A DNA stretch of 64,000 nucleotides from Clostridium paridis (lineage in GTDB: Bacteria > Bacillota > Clostridia > Clostridiales > Clostridiaceae), in the NCBI RefSeq assembly GCF_016765615.1, contig NZ_JAESWA010000022.1, forward strand, positions 1,017,542 through 1,081,541. Direction: 5' to 3'. A program made the translations under genes and the position numbers. Position 1 is the stretch's first letter. Each line of letters opens with the position of its first letter. Below the pieces are notes generated by a model. That model made no database searches and was not told the origin of the DNA. It saw only the letters and a program-made list of their open reading frames with translations. Shown here one piece after another: positions 38,723 through 47,554 of this stretch.

Positions 38723-39721
38723 CTAAACTCCATATTCTTTTCTAAATTCTTCGATAAATTTCAAGAATGCTTCTTGTTCTTGAACTAATCCATCCAATTT
38801 ATTTGCAAAAGTCCCCTGTCCCCAATTAACTTCGTTGTAGTAATATCTGTTAGCCAGCCTCCAGTATCTTTGTGGAAATAATAAATATGCAAAAATCACA
38901 TTATATTCTCCTTTTTGTAATGGAGATACTGAATTATATGCATCTAGTATATCAACTGCAGAGCTTATATCCCAATCTACTCTTTTTAATACTTTAGTCA
39001 TAAAGTTTGCTATATCATAAGCTCTTACTTCTCTCTTACAATAGTCAAAATCTATAATATTAACGTTATTATTTTCATCTAAAATAATATTATGATAAGT
39101 ATAATCATGATGACAAAAACTCTTCTCTACTTCGGTACGTTCACATAGCTCATAATAACTTGAGTTCTTAAGAATATCTAATGCACGTCTTCCAAGATCC
39201 TTATAAAATTCTACTGTCTTAATATAGTTTAAATCAAATGTTCCTTTATTTGACTTCTTTCTTGACATATCTCTCATTTTGTCTAGAGACTTTATTCTTT
39301 TATCCATCAAGCTTGGCCATCTTCCTAAATCGCTTTTAAGCTTACTATTTTCTGGTGGATCATATCCTTTACTCATTTCATGAAGTACCGCTAATTCTTT
39401 GGCTGCTATTCTAACCTCTTCAGTTTTATGGAAGTCACACTCTCTACCTGGTATCCATTCTGAAAGTGTATATATATCTTCATTAACTAATGCATAAGGT
39501 TCTCCTTCAATATTTAATGAATACTTGTCAACTCTTGAATATCCTTTTTCAATTAAGAATTCTTTTGCACCATATACAAATAATAGTTTTTGAATTCCAT
39601 AACTTATCTTCTTCAAGCATTTTTCTCCCTTGTTTGTTTTAAGATGATATACACCTTTATTTGGCTTTATGTTTTCAATAATAATATCAAATTGTCTTTC
39701 AATCTCTGATTCCCTCATCAT
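38723..39721 (-). CDS. CotS-family spore coat kinase-like protein
   Basis: 332 residues of the CotS/YtaA/YutH group, which has an aminoglycoside-phosphotransferase-like kinase fold. Lys in GEKCLKKI, catalytic loop HHDYTYHN (204-211) and metal-binding IDFDY (223-227) are intact, so it could phosphorylate a small or protein substrate. In Bacillus CotS is a coat protein; CotH-type relatives show that coat kinases can be active. GGGGGTG precedes two successive ATG codons; the first is used. It is divergent from a GT4 glycosyltransferase, as in many clostridial coat clusters. Confidence 0.88.
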   Translation of the reverse strand: MMRESEIERQFDIIIENIKPNKGVYHLKTNKGEKCLKKISYGIQKLLFVYGAKEFLIEKGYSRVDKYSLNIEGEPYALVNEDIYTLSEWIPGRECDFHKTEEVRIAAKELAVLHEMSKGYDPPENSKLKSDLGRWPSLMDKRIKSLDKMRDMSRKKSNKGTFDLNYIKTVEFYKDLGRRALDILKNSSYYELCERTEVEKSFCHHDYTYHNIILDENNNVNIIDFDYCKREVRAYDIANFMTKVLKRVDWDISSAVDILDAYNSVSPLQKGEYNVIFAYLLFPQRYWRLANRYYYNEVNWGQGTFANKLDGLVQEQEAFLKFIEEFRKEYGV

Positions 39722-39827
39722 CGTTATGCACCCCCTAAATATTTATATGTTGTTCGAGTAACAATTATTAACAAATCACAAAATAACTTAATATAATAAA
39801 CTATAACTATATTTGAAAGGATTTATC

Positions 39828-40949
39828 ATGCGTATAGGAATTGACGGCAGAGCATCAAAATGGTACAGAGGTACTGGTATTGGAACCTATACCTATGAAC
39901 TTATATACAACCTTAACTTGATTGATACAATAAATGACTATCTTTTATTTCTACCCGAGAATTCAAGTTTTACATCATTAAGCAGAAATTTTACCAATAA
40001 AAAAGTCGACGAGAATCCTAATGAAAATTTTTGGGAAAATGTTTCTTTGCCTAATATAATTAAGAATAATGATTTAGACTTATATCACATACCACAAAAC
40101 GGAGTCGGATTACCTACTGAGCTATCTTGTAAGTCAGTTATAACTCTTCATGATATAATCCCTCTCAGAATGCCTGAAACAGTAAGTGAACGATATAAAT
40201 ACATTTTTCATAACAATATTCCAAAAATCATAGATAAAGTTAGTGGAATTATAACTGTATCTGAATTTTCAAAGGAAGATATATCTAAAGAATTTAATTA
40301 TCCAAAAAGTAGAATATATGTCACTCCCTTAGCTGCAGAAAATATATATAAGCCTTTAGATAGAAGCATATGTAAGAGCCTCTTAAATAAATATTATTCT
40401 TTAGATAAAAATTTTATTCTTTATGTGGGTGGATTTAGTCCTAGAAAAAATATTATTGGACTACTAGAGGCTTTTTCTAAATTAAAAGAAAAATATAAGC
40501 TTCCCCTAAGTCTTGTGATAACAGGCAAGCATGGAATCTCCTATGAAATATATAAAAATAAAGCCATATCTTTAAATATTGATAAAGATGTATTATTCCC
40601 AGGATTTATTCCAATGGAACATATGCCAATATTTTATAATTCTGCTGAGATGTTAGTGTATCCGTCTTTCTATGAAGGATTTGGATTACCTCCATTAGAA
40701 TCTATGGCATGTGGAACACCAGTTATAGCTTCTAATAGCACCTCTATACCTGAAATACTACAAGACTCTGCTATACTAATTAATCCCCAAAATATAAATG
40801 AAATCATTGATTCAATGTATAATTTTTTAATAAACAAAGATCTTAAAAATCAGTATATAGTTAAAGGGTTATCTAAAAGTAGAGAATATAACTGGAAAAA
40901 TACCGCCCTCAAAACTCTAAAAGCATATACCGAAATATATAATTCATAA
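39828..40949 (+). CDS. GT4-family glycosyltransferase (copy A)
   Basis: 373 residues, GT-B fold. It begins MRIGIDGRASKWYRGTGIGTY with the donor Gly loop; the catalytic/nucleotide segment is FYEGFGLPPLESMACGTPVIA (E-x7-E type). It would add sugars from an NDP-sugar to a coat or exosporium acceptor, given its CotS neighbours; acceptor unknown. The ATG at 39828 follows GAAAGGA. About half identical by eye to the second copy at 46366, so they are paralogues. Confidence 0.9.
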   Translation: MRIGIDGRASKWYRGTGIGTYTYELIYNLNLIDTINDYLLFLPENSSFTSLSRNFTNKKVDENPNENFWENVSLPNIIKNNDLDLYHIPQNGVGLPTELSCKSVITLHDIIPLRMPETVSERYKYIFHNNIPKIIDKVSGIITVSEFSKEDISKEFNYPKSRIYVTPLAAENIYKPLDRSICKSLLNKYYSLDKNFILYVGGFSPRKNIIGLLEAFSKLKEKYKLPLSLVITGKHGISYEIYKNKAISLNIDKDVLFPGFIPMEHMPIFYNSAEMLVYPSFYEGFGLPPLESMACGTPVIASNSTSIPEILQDSAILINPQNINEIIDSMYNFLINKDLKNQYIVKGLSKSREYNWKNTALKTLKAYTEIYNS

Positions 40950-40956
40950 TTAATAA

Positions 40957-40984
40957 TTAAAGAACAGGTATTCCTGTTCTTTAA
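40957..40984. terminator. Terminator after glycosyltransferase A
   Basis: A perfect 12-bp stem TTAAAGAACAGG (40957-40968) with CCTGTTCTTTAA (40973-40984), 4-base loop, 8 bases after the stop. Confidence 0.85.
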
Positions 40985-41091
40985 TTATATACTACCAACC
41001 ATATTTTTCCAATAAATTCTTTTATGTCAATTTGCACAAGAACATTTGTTCGTGTATAATTTAAATATAATGAATGGATGGTGAGTTTATT

Positions 41092-42402
41092 ATGGATTTA
41101 AGTGAAAAATTAAAAATACTTTCTGATGCTGCTAAATATGATGTTTCTTGTTCCTCTTCAGGATCTAATAGAAAAGGAAAAAAAGGTTTTCTTGGTAATG
41201 CTATTGAAAGCGGTATATGTCATAGCTTTACTCCTGATGGAAGATGTATTTCTCTACTCAAGATACTTTTAACTAATTACTGCGTTTATGATTGTGCTTA
41301 TTGTATTAATAGACGTTCTAACGATTCATTAAGGGCAGCATTTACTCCTGAAGAAGTTTGCGAAATTACAATAAACTTTTATAGAAGAAACTATATTGAA
41401 GGACTTTTTTTAAGTTCAGCAGTTTTTAGAAATCCAAATTACACAATGGAACTACTATTAAAAACGTTAAAATTGTTACGTGAAGTGCATAAGTTTAATG
41501 GATATATTCATGTAAAGGCTATTCCTGGTGCCGATAAAGCGCTTATTGAAAAACTTGGTCTATATGCTGATAGAATGAGTGTAAATATAGAATTGCCTTC
41601 AGCAAATTCATTAAAACTCTTAGCACCTGAAAAATCAAAAGATAATATTTTAGAACCAATGAAAGTAATAAAAGCAGGAATCCAAAGTTATTCTGAAAAT
41701 AAAAAAGTAATTAGAAGTACTCCTATTTTTGTTCCAGGAGGTCAAAGTACTCAACTTATTGTAGGAGCAACTGGTGAAACAGACTTACAGATTTTAAATT
41801 TAAGTGAAGGGCTATATAATAAGTATGATTTGAAAAGAGTTTATTACTCAGCATATGTCCCTATAACTTCTAGTAACAAGTATCTTTCAAGTATAATAAC
41901 TCCTCCTTTAACCCGAGAACATAGATTATATCAAGCAGATTGGCTCCTACGTTATTATGGATTTAAAGCAAAGGAGCTCTTAGATACCTCTAAGCCAAAC
42001 TTTAATTTAAAACTAGATCCTAAAACCTGTTGGGCAGTAAACAATATGCACCTTTTCCCAATTGAAATAAATAGAGCTCCATATGAAATGTTATTGCGAA
42101 TTCCTGGCGTTGGAGTTAAATCAGCTCAGAAAATTATAAGAACTCGTAAAGTTCATATCTTAAGCTATAATGATTTGAAAACCTTAGGAATAGTTTTAAA
42201 GAGAGCTCAATATTTTATATTATGTAACGGAAAATATTTTGGAGATATTCCATTTGCTTCTTCTCTTATAGAGGATAGACTATCTGATAATAATATTGTT
42301 AATAAAGGTCTTAATCCCAATATTCATCAAATTAGTTTCTTTGATAAGTTAGCTCTCCCTTCTATGGAAGATAGAATCACATCCTTAACTGGAGAACTTT
42401 AG
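41092..42402 (+). CDS. Radical SAM protein of the putative DNA modification/repair (UDG-linked) family
   Basis: 436 residues. The CxxxCxxC cluster motif is CVYDCAYC (Cys64, Cys68, Cys71), binding a 4Fe-4S for S-adenosylmethionine cleavage; an upstream GICHSFTPDGRC adds Cys residues. The C-terminal part has a helix-hairpin-helix-like LRIPGVGVKSAQKII (about 340-354), as in DNA-binding proteins. It matches the family described as putative DNA modification/repair radical SAM protein, which usually pairs with the DUF4130 gene that follows here. The ATG at 41092 follows GGTGAG. Substrate unknown. Confidence 0.88.
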   Translation: MDLSEKLKILSDAAKYDVSCSSSGSNRKGKKGFLGNAIESGICHSFTPDGRCISLLKILLTNYCVYDCAYCINRRSNDSLRAAFTPEEVCEITINFYRRNYIEGLFLSSAVFRNPNYTMELLLKTLKLLREVHKFNGYIHVKAIPGADKALIEKLGLYADRMSVNIELPSANSLKLLAPEKSKDNILEPMKVIKAGIQSYSENKKVIRSTPIFVPGGQSTQLIVGATGETDLQILNLSEGLYNKYDLKRVYYSAYVPITSSNKYLSSIITPPLTREHRLYQADWLLRYYGFKAKELLDTSKPNFNLKLDPKTCWAVNNMHLFPIEINRAPYEMLLRIPGVGVKSAQKIIRTRKVHILSYNDLKTLGIVLKRAQYFILCNGKYFGDIPFASSLIEDRLSDNNIVNKGLNPNIHQISFFDKLALPSMEDRITSLTGEL

Positions 42403-42414
42403 GAGGTGTTAATG

Positions 42415-43170
42415 ATGGATGTATTGATATTTGATGGTACTTTTACTGGATTATTAACTTCTATTTATGAAGCTTATTACTCATTTCCTAATACCATGCT
42501 TATTTTATCTGAGACTAATTACTGCGATAATTTTGTCTATTCGAAGAATCTAGTAATAACAGATCTAGAAAAAGCTGAAAAGGTGCAAACTGCAATAGTA
42601 AAAAAAACTGGAATTTCAACACTCGAAAATATTTATCTAGCATATTTGTCTGATAACCCTGATGTATATACTAAGATATTAATATATATAAAGTTTGCCT
42701 TTTCAATTGGCTTCAAAGTAAATGAACATTTATACGATAAAAGAGTCAAAAATATTGTTGATATGAAAAATAAAATTACAAGAGAAGCTCATAGCTTCAT
42801 AGGTTTTATTCGATTCACGTTAATAGACAATAAGTTTTTATATTCTCCTATTGAGCCAGATAACAATATATTAGAGCTTTTGTCATCGCATTTTAAAGAT
42901 AGATTTCCTACTGAAAATTTTATTATTCATGATATTAAAAGAGGTATTGCATTAAGATATACTTCTGATAAAAATGAGATTGACTTCATTGAGATGAATC
43001 CAGATGAGTACAAATTTTTAAAGAATTATAAAGACGAGTTTGAGGATTTATGGAAAACATATTTTAAATATACAACTATACTAGAAAGACAAAACACTTC
43101 TATTCAAAAGTCCAAAATGCCTAAGAGGTATTGGAAGTATATTACCGAAGTAAAAAATAACACAAATTAA
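42415..43170 (+). CDS. DUF4130 probable DNA metabolism protein (partner of the radical SAM protein)
   Basis: 251 residues beginning MDVLIFDGTFTGLLTSIYEAY, the TIGR03915/DUF4130 signature; later regions include REAHSFIGFIRF and IHDIKRGIALRY, and the PKRYWKYITE end. In other bacteria this domain is often fused to a uracil-DNA glycosylase; here the glycosylase is missing. It overlaps no gene and starts 12 bases after the radical SAM stop with AGGAGG, so the two form one operon. The ATG at 42415 is preferred over the ATG at 42412 by spacing. Function unknown. Confidence 0.85.
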   Translation: MDVLIFDGTFTGLLTSIYEAYYSFPNTMLILSETNYCDNFVYSKNLVITDLEKAEKVQTAIVKKTGISTLENIYLAYLSDNPDVYTKILIYIKFAFSIGFKVNEHLYDKRVKNIVDMKNKITREAHSFIGFIRFTLIDNKFLYSPIEPDNNILELLSSHFKDRFPTENFIIHDIKRGIALRYTSDKNEIDFIEMNPDEYKFLKNYKDEFEDLWKTYFKYTTILERQNTSIQKSKMPKRYWKYITEVKNNTN

Positions 43171-43183
43171 ATTCCTATGTAAG

Positions 43184-43206
43184 GTGTAGATAATTTTTAT
43201 CTACAC
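43184..43206. terminator. Bidirectional terminator between DUF4130 and the second CotS gene
   Basis: GTGTAGATAA (43184-43193) with TTATCTACAC (43197-43206) around a short loop, between convergent genes. The tail is not strongly T-rich on either side. Confidence 0.65.
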
Positions 43207-43231
43207 TTATTACTATCTATACAATATTAAT

Positions 43232-44269
43232 TTATAAATATTTGCTTTTAAATAAATCTAAGAACTCTTTTTTATCCGCTTCTTCAGCTGCTTTTCCTTT
43301 AAATTTTGATAGAAAAGCTTCATAGCTCCATTTCTTTTTTTTGTAATAATAATTTGAAACTAAATTATAATAATCATTTGGAAATACCATCATTGAATAA
43401 AGCACATTAAGCTCTTCCTTATCTAACTTATTAATAGATTCATAACTATTAATTATCTCATTACATTTATCTAAATCATATCCAAAATTTTTAATAGATT
43501 TAATTATAAAATTGCATAAATCATGGACTCTTATATCAATAAGTGAATATTCAAAATCAATAAAATATGCTTTTTCTTTAGCTAAGATTATATTATGATA
43601 CGCCAAATCATTATGACATAAGACTATCTTACTCTCATCATTACATGATTTTAAATATTCAGGGCCATTAATTCCCAATATTGCTTTATCAATATTAGCT
43701 ATTTGCTCATTAATTGTGGATAGAAATAATTCATCAAAAGAATTCTTGTTTTTAAAAGTACTAACCATATCTTCAATATCTTTTAGTTCTTCTCTTGCTT
43801 TCCTAAAATAATCAGGCATCTTGAATAAATTATTTTTTACGTCTAAAGTCTCTATATTCCTTAAATGATTTAACAATCCCAAGGATGCATTATGATATTT
43901 AGCTAAAGCTGTTGCCGCCATATTTACATCTAGTGGATTAGCACAACAACATTCCCTACCTTCTATTAATTCCATAACACAGTATATACCATCATTCCAC
44001 TTCACATAGTAATTTCCGTCCCCAGCTTTTACGAAGTTAAGTATATCTGAAAACCCTTCTCTAATATAATCTAGTGATGTTGTAATAAATTTTATATCAT
44101 CTGTATTTTCTATTTTCTTTAATATTCTTTTTCCTTTATCTGTAATTAGTAAATATACACTTCTTAAAGGTACTAAATCTTCAACTCTTAAGTCAAATTT
44201 TTTAAACAGTTCCACATCTAAGTCATATTCACAGAGATATTTCTCATCAGCATATCTAAGTTTGTTCAT
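43232..44269 (-). CDS. CotS-family spore coat kinase-like protein (second copy)
   Basis: 345 residues. Kinase-fold landmarks intact: LKKI Lys near 51, catalytic CHNDLAYHN (218-226) and FIDFEY (237-241). The HxD Asp and the DFE metal site suggest catalytic competence. AAGGGTG precedes the ATG. It lies 12 bases after the decayed relative at 44282, and they share an operon. Spore coat role inferred from the family. Confidence 0.87.
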   Translation of the reverse strand: MNKLRYADEKYLCEYDLDVELFKKFDLRVEDLVPLRSVYLLITDKGKRILKKIENTDDIKFITTSLDYIREGFSDILNFVKAGDGNYYVKWNDGIYCVMELIEGRECCCANPLDVNMAATALAKYHNASLGLLNHLRNIETLDVKNNLFKMPDYFRKAREELKDIEDMVSTFKNKNSFDELFLSTINEQIANIDKAILGINGPEYLKSCNDESKIVLCHNDLAYHNIILAKEKAYFIDFEYSLIDIRVHDLCNFIIKSIKNFGYDLDKCNEIINSYESINKLDKEELNVLYSMMVFPNDYYNLVSNYYYKKKKWSYEAFLSKFKGKAAEEADKKEFLDLFKSKYL

Positions 44270-44281
44270 ATAATCACCCTT

Positions 44282-45007
44282 CTATATCGTAATACTATTA
44301 TCAAATTCACACGCCTTCATAAATTTATAATAGAAGGTCTCCTCATTCCACTGTTTCTTTCCTTCCTTATATTTTTGAAGTAATTTCATACTTTCTTGAG
44401 GGTATAAAATGTATCCCATTAGAAAAACCTTGGAGTTATCTTGGAGCTTTTCATTTTTAACTATATAGTCTATAAAACCTCCATAAGAAGTCACAACACT
44501 ATACTTTCTAAGCTTCATAAGAAATTTTCCATAGTCACTTTCAATAATGTTATAGCATACTCCTTTCACAGAATTTATGATAATTTTTTCATTATACTTT
44601 AAATGTCTAAAATCACAATTTCCTAAAATTATCTCGCCATTATCCATTGCCCTTCTAAGAATTGATAAATAATTTGAATTATCAATATATCCTATAGCTT
44701 TTTCAGCATTTAATAATACCTTATAAACTTTATCTTTTATATGTTCTGGATAGTAATCTTTTAATGCTGCCCTGCTTACTTTTCTATATAATACTTTAAA
44801 TTCTTCAAAATCTTCACCAATTCTACTAGGAACTGTCGGAATAATATCATAAGGATACTCACTCAAGATTTTATGAATTTCATTTATAATATCTAGCTGG
44901 CTATATATATCTTCTATTTTTAGTTTGGCGCCAGTACTATCAAATTCCTCTTTATTAATCAATACATCTCTATTATTTAAATATTGTTCTAATGTAAGGA
45001 ATCTCAT
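44282..45007 (-). CDS. Decayed CotS-like protein (probable pseudokinase)
   Basis: 241 residues. No N-lobe or kinase Lys region is recognisable. The C-terminal half aligns by eye with the CotS copies: NCDFRHLKYN (130-139) sits where others have HHDYTYHN, INSVKGV where IDFDY should be, and YILYPQESMKLLQKY where others have LLFPQRYWRLANRY. So the fold's C-lobe outline is kept while catalytic His and metal-binding Asp are lost. The reading frame is intact with a strong GAGGGGG ribosome site, so it is probably expressed, perhaps as a structural coat protein. Confidence 0.7.
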   Translation of the reverse strand: MRFLTLEQYLNNRDVLINKEEFDSTGAKLKIEDIYSQLDIINEIHKILSEYPYDIIPTVPSRIGEDFEEFKVLYRKVSRAALKDYYPEHIKDKVYKVLLNAEKAIGYIDNSNYLSILRRAMDNGEIILGNCDFRHLKYNEKIIINSVKGVCYNIIESDYGKFLMKLRKYSVVTSYGGFIDYIVKNEKLQDNSKVFLMGYILYPQESMKLLQKYKEGKKQWNEETFYYKFMKACEFDNSITI

Positions 45008-45188
45008 TGCTACCCCCTCTTATAAATGTTAAGACAAATCCAGTAGGAAATAGACTATAGATCTTTGATACCTTGTACATATAGGTTTTTTTATAGAAAA
45101 CTTAACTTATACTTACATAAATAAGTTAATAGTTGAACTTAAAACCCTATGATTTCAAAACTCTACCCTATTCCCTAACTTTTACACC

Positions 45189-46199
45189 CTAAAGTCTAAT
45201 TCTTGAATTTGTAAACTCTTTAATAAACTCCTGTTTTTCCTCTCTATCTTCAATATACTTTTTTAATTTATCAACAAAAAATTCTTCTCCCCAAGGTTGC
45301 TGTTCCCAATAATACTGTATTCCTAATTGCCAGAATTGTTGCGGAAATTTAATAAATGTCCCTATTATTTTATTATCATCCTTAAATAATCTATTTACAG
45401 AAGTATAGTTCTCTAATATTTCTATTGCTTTCTTCTTATCCCATTTTCCATTTTTCATAGATCTAATAATAAGGGATGATAAATCATGTAATGAACTATC
45501 AAGAATGCAATAATCAAAGTCTATTACATACATTTCTCTATTACCTGTTACTAGTACGTTATGATGAGCATAGTCATGATGACAGAATCCTCTCTTAAAT
45601 ACTTCTTTATTCATTCTGTCAAAATAATTATATTTCTTTAAATCTGTAATTGTTTCTTCTATTTGCTTTAATTCATCTTCCATTACACTTAGATAAAGCT
45701 TATCAAATTCACTCTTATACATTTTTTGATTTATTCTCTTTTTGAAATCAAGTATTTCACTTTCTCTAGTTTGAAAATTATCTATCCATCTGAACCAAAA
45801 TATCCTTGGTCTCATTTTTCTGTTTAAGCTAAACCCTTGACTTGATAAGTGAAGTTCAGCTAACTTCTTAGTTACTTCCATCAATTCAATCACATTGTCA
45901 TAATTACTTTCCCTTGAGGTTATCCAAGGAGAAAGATAACAAAACTTATTATCGAAGGCTATATATTTTTTGCCTTTACGTGTCTCTATAATATCTGGTA
46001 TATTTTCAAATCCTCTATTTTTCAGATGGAGAATTGCTGATAGAATAAAATAAAAATGAGGATAATCATATTTTATGGTTTTTAAACTATACTCCTTATC
46101 CCCAGATTTAATTAAATAAATATTTTTTTTATTTTCAATTTCATCTATATCTATTCCATAACTCTCCATCAATAAATCTTGTAAAGTCTCTAACCTCAA
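45189..46199 (-). CDS. CotS-family spore coat kinase-like protein (third copy)
   Basis: 336 residues if started at the TTG at 46199, which follows GGGAGG by 8 bases and gives the N-terminus found in relatives (LQDLLMESYGIDIDEIENKK). The frame extends to an ATG at 46280 with no clear site. Catalytic motifs CHHDYAHHN and VIDFDY are intact; the C-terminal FPQQFWQLGIQYYWEQQPWGEE is the family FPQ-W pattern. It is divergent from glycosyltransferase B, mirroring the first CotS/GT pair. Confidence 0.84.
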   Translation of the reverse strand: MRLETLQDLLMESYGIDIDEIENKKNIYLIKSGDKEYSLKTIKYDYPHFYFILSAILHLKNRGFENIPDIIETRKGKKYIAFDNKFCYLSPWITSRESNYDNVIELMEVTKKLAELHLSSQGFSLNRKMRPRIFWFRWIDNFQTRESEILDFKKRINQKMYKSEFDKLYLSVMEDELKQIEETITDLKKYNYFDRMNKEVFKRGFCHHDYAHHNVLVTGNREMYVIDFDYCILDSSLHDLSSLIIRSMKNGKWDKKKAIEILENYTSVNRLFKDDNKIIGTFIKFPQQFWQLGIQYYWEQQPWGEEFFVDKLKKYIEDREEKQEFIKEFTNSRIRL

Positions 46200-46365
46200 T
46201 CGTCTTTCCTCCCATAGTAATTCTAAGTTATTATATGTATCAAAATAGATATTGGTGAATTTAATCACCTTTAAGACCATCAGTCATATTTATATATTAT
46301 ATATAACAGACATTTATATTTTTGGATGTCTCGCTTGTATTTAGTAATGTTCTAGGGAGTATTTT

Positions 46366-47505
46366 ATGGATGTATGTATAGATGCTAGGGGATTAAATTG
46401 GTATAGAGGTACTGGAATTGGAACTTATACCTACAATTTACTGAAGAATATCCTTGGAATAAAATCAGATAACAAATATCATTTAATTTGGTCTGGAGAT
46501 GGATATGAATCATTTATTAATGAAAAAATCAGTGTACTAATGGCTTCTAAAAAGCACCAAAGATTCTTTGAGAATTACTACATCCCATCATATATAGAAA
46601 AGAAGCATTTAGACATTTATCATGTTCCTCAAAATGGTATGGGCTTAGCTCAAGATATTTCTTGTAATAAAATAGTTACAATACATGATTTAATTCCATA
46701 TACTCTACCCGAAACAGTCGGGGCAGGCTATTTAAAAAGATTTCTAATGGAAATGCCAAAAATAATTGAGAACTCTCAAGGAATAATAACTGTTTCTGAG
46801 TATTCTAAAAAAGATATTTTAAGGTTTTTTCCACACTTTTCTGATGATGATATTTTCGTAACCCCATTAGCTGCCAACGAAGAATTTAGACCTCTTGACA
46901 AGGATAAATGTAAAAACTATTTAAGTGAAACCTATAATATTTCAACCCCATATTTCTTATATCTAGGTGGTTTTAGTTCTAGAAAAAATGTAAAAGGCTT
47001 AATACTTGCCTATGAAAAAGCTTTACTTAGCTTTAATAAACCAATATCTCTAGTTATAGTTGGTTCCTTAAGAGAAGAAGGTGAAGCATTAAAAAACTTA
47101 GTAGAAAGTAAACACTTAAATCATTATATAAAATTTATTGGTTTTTGCCCTGATGAAGTTCTACCTATACTCTACAATGCATGTGAAGCCTTTGTATATC
47201 CTTCAACCTATGAAGGCTTTGGTTTACCACCCCTTGAGGCTATGTGTTGCAAAACTCCAGTTATAGCGTCAAATATAACTTCAATCCCTGAAGTTGTTCA
47301 AGATGCAGGAATATTAATAAATCCATATGATATATTGGATATTTCAAATTCTCTTGTTAATTTATCTCAAAATGATGCCTTAAGAATTGAACTAAGTGAA
47401 AAAGCTTATGAAAGAAGCAAGGATTTTTCTTGGGAAAAAACTGCTGATATTACATTAAAAGCTTATAGCAAAATAAATGAAAAATACCTTTTATATAACA
47501 CATAA
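46366..47505 (+). CDS. GT4-family glycosyltransferase (copy B)
   Basis: 379 residues. It begins MDVCIDARGLNWYRGTGIGTY and has YEGFGLPPLEAMCCKTPVIAS as nucleotide-sugar motif. Paralogue of the gene at 39828, including HVPQNGMGL against HIPQNGVGL. Probably glycosylates a spore-surface component together with the neighbouring CotS-type proteins. AGGGAGTA precedes the ATG. The two copies flank the radical SAM and CotS genes, consistent with an old duplication of a CotS-GT unit. Confidence 0.9.
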   Translation: MDVCIDARGLNWYRGTGIGTYTYNLLKNILGIKSDNKYHLIWSGDGYESFINEKISVLMASKKHQRFFENYYIPSYIEKKHLDIYHVPQNGMGLAQDISCNKIVTIHDLIPYTLPETVGAGYLKRFLMEMPKIIENSQGIITVSEYSKKDILRFFPHFSDDDIFVTPLAANEEFRPLDKDKCKNYLSETYNISTPYFLYLGGFSSRKNVKGLILAYEKALLSFNKPISLVIVGSLREEGEALKNLVESKHLNHYIKFIGFCPDEVLPILYNACEAFVYPSTYEGFGLPPLEAMCCKTPVIASNITSIPEVVQDAGILINPYDILDISNSLVNLSQNDALRIELSEKAYERSKDFSWEKTADITLKAYSKINEKYLLYNT

Positions 47506-47517
47506 ATTAATTCGTGA

Positions 47518-47553
47518 AAAAACCTCAGAATACATTATAATCCTGAGGTTTTT
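47518..47553. terminator. Bidirectional terminator
   Basis: AAAAACCTCAG (47518-47528) and CTGAGGTTTTT (47543-47553), between convergent glycosyltransferase B and the solute-binding protein gene. Confidence 0.9.
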
Positions 47554-47554
47554 C

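Noticed and set aside
38723-47505. Prophage or mobile island
   Set aside because: No integrase, transposase, tRNA attachment site or phage structural gene; base composition matches the flanks.
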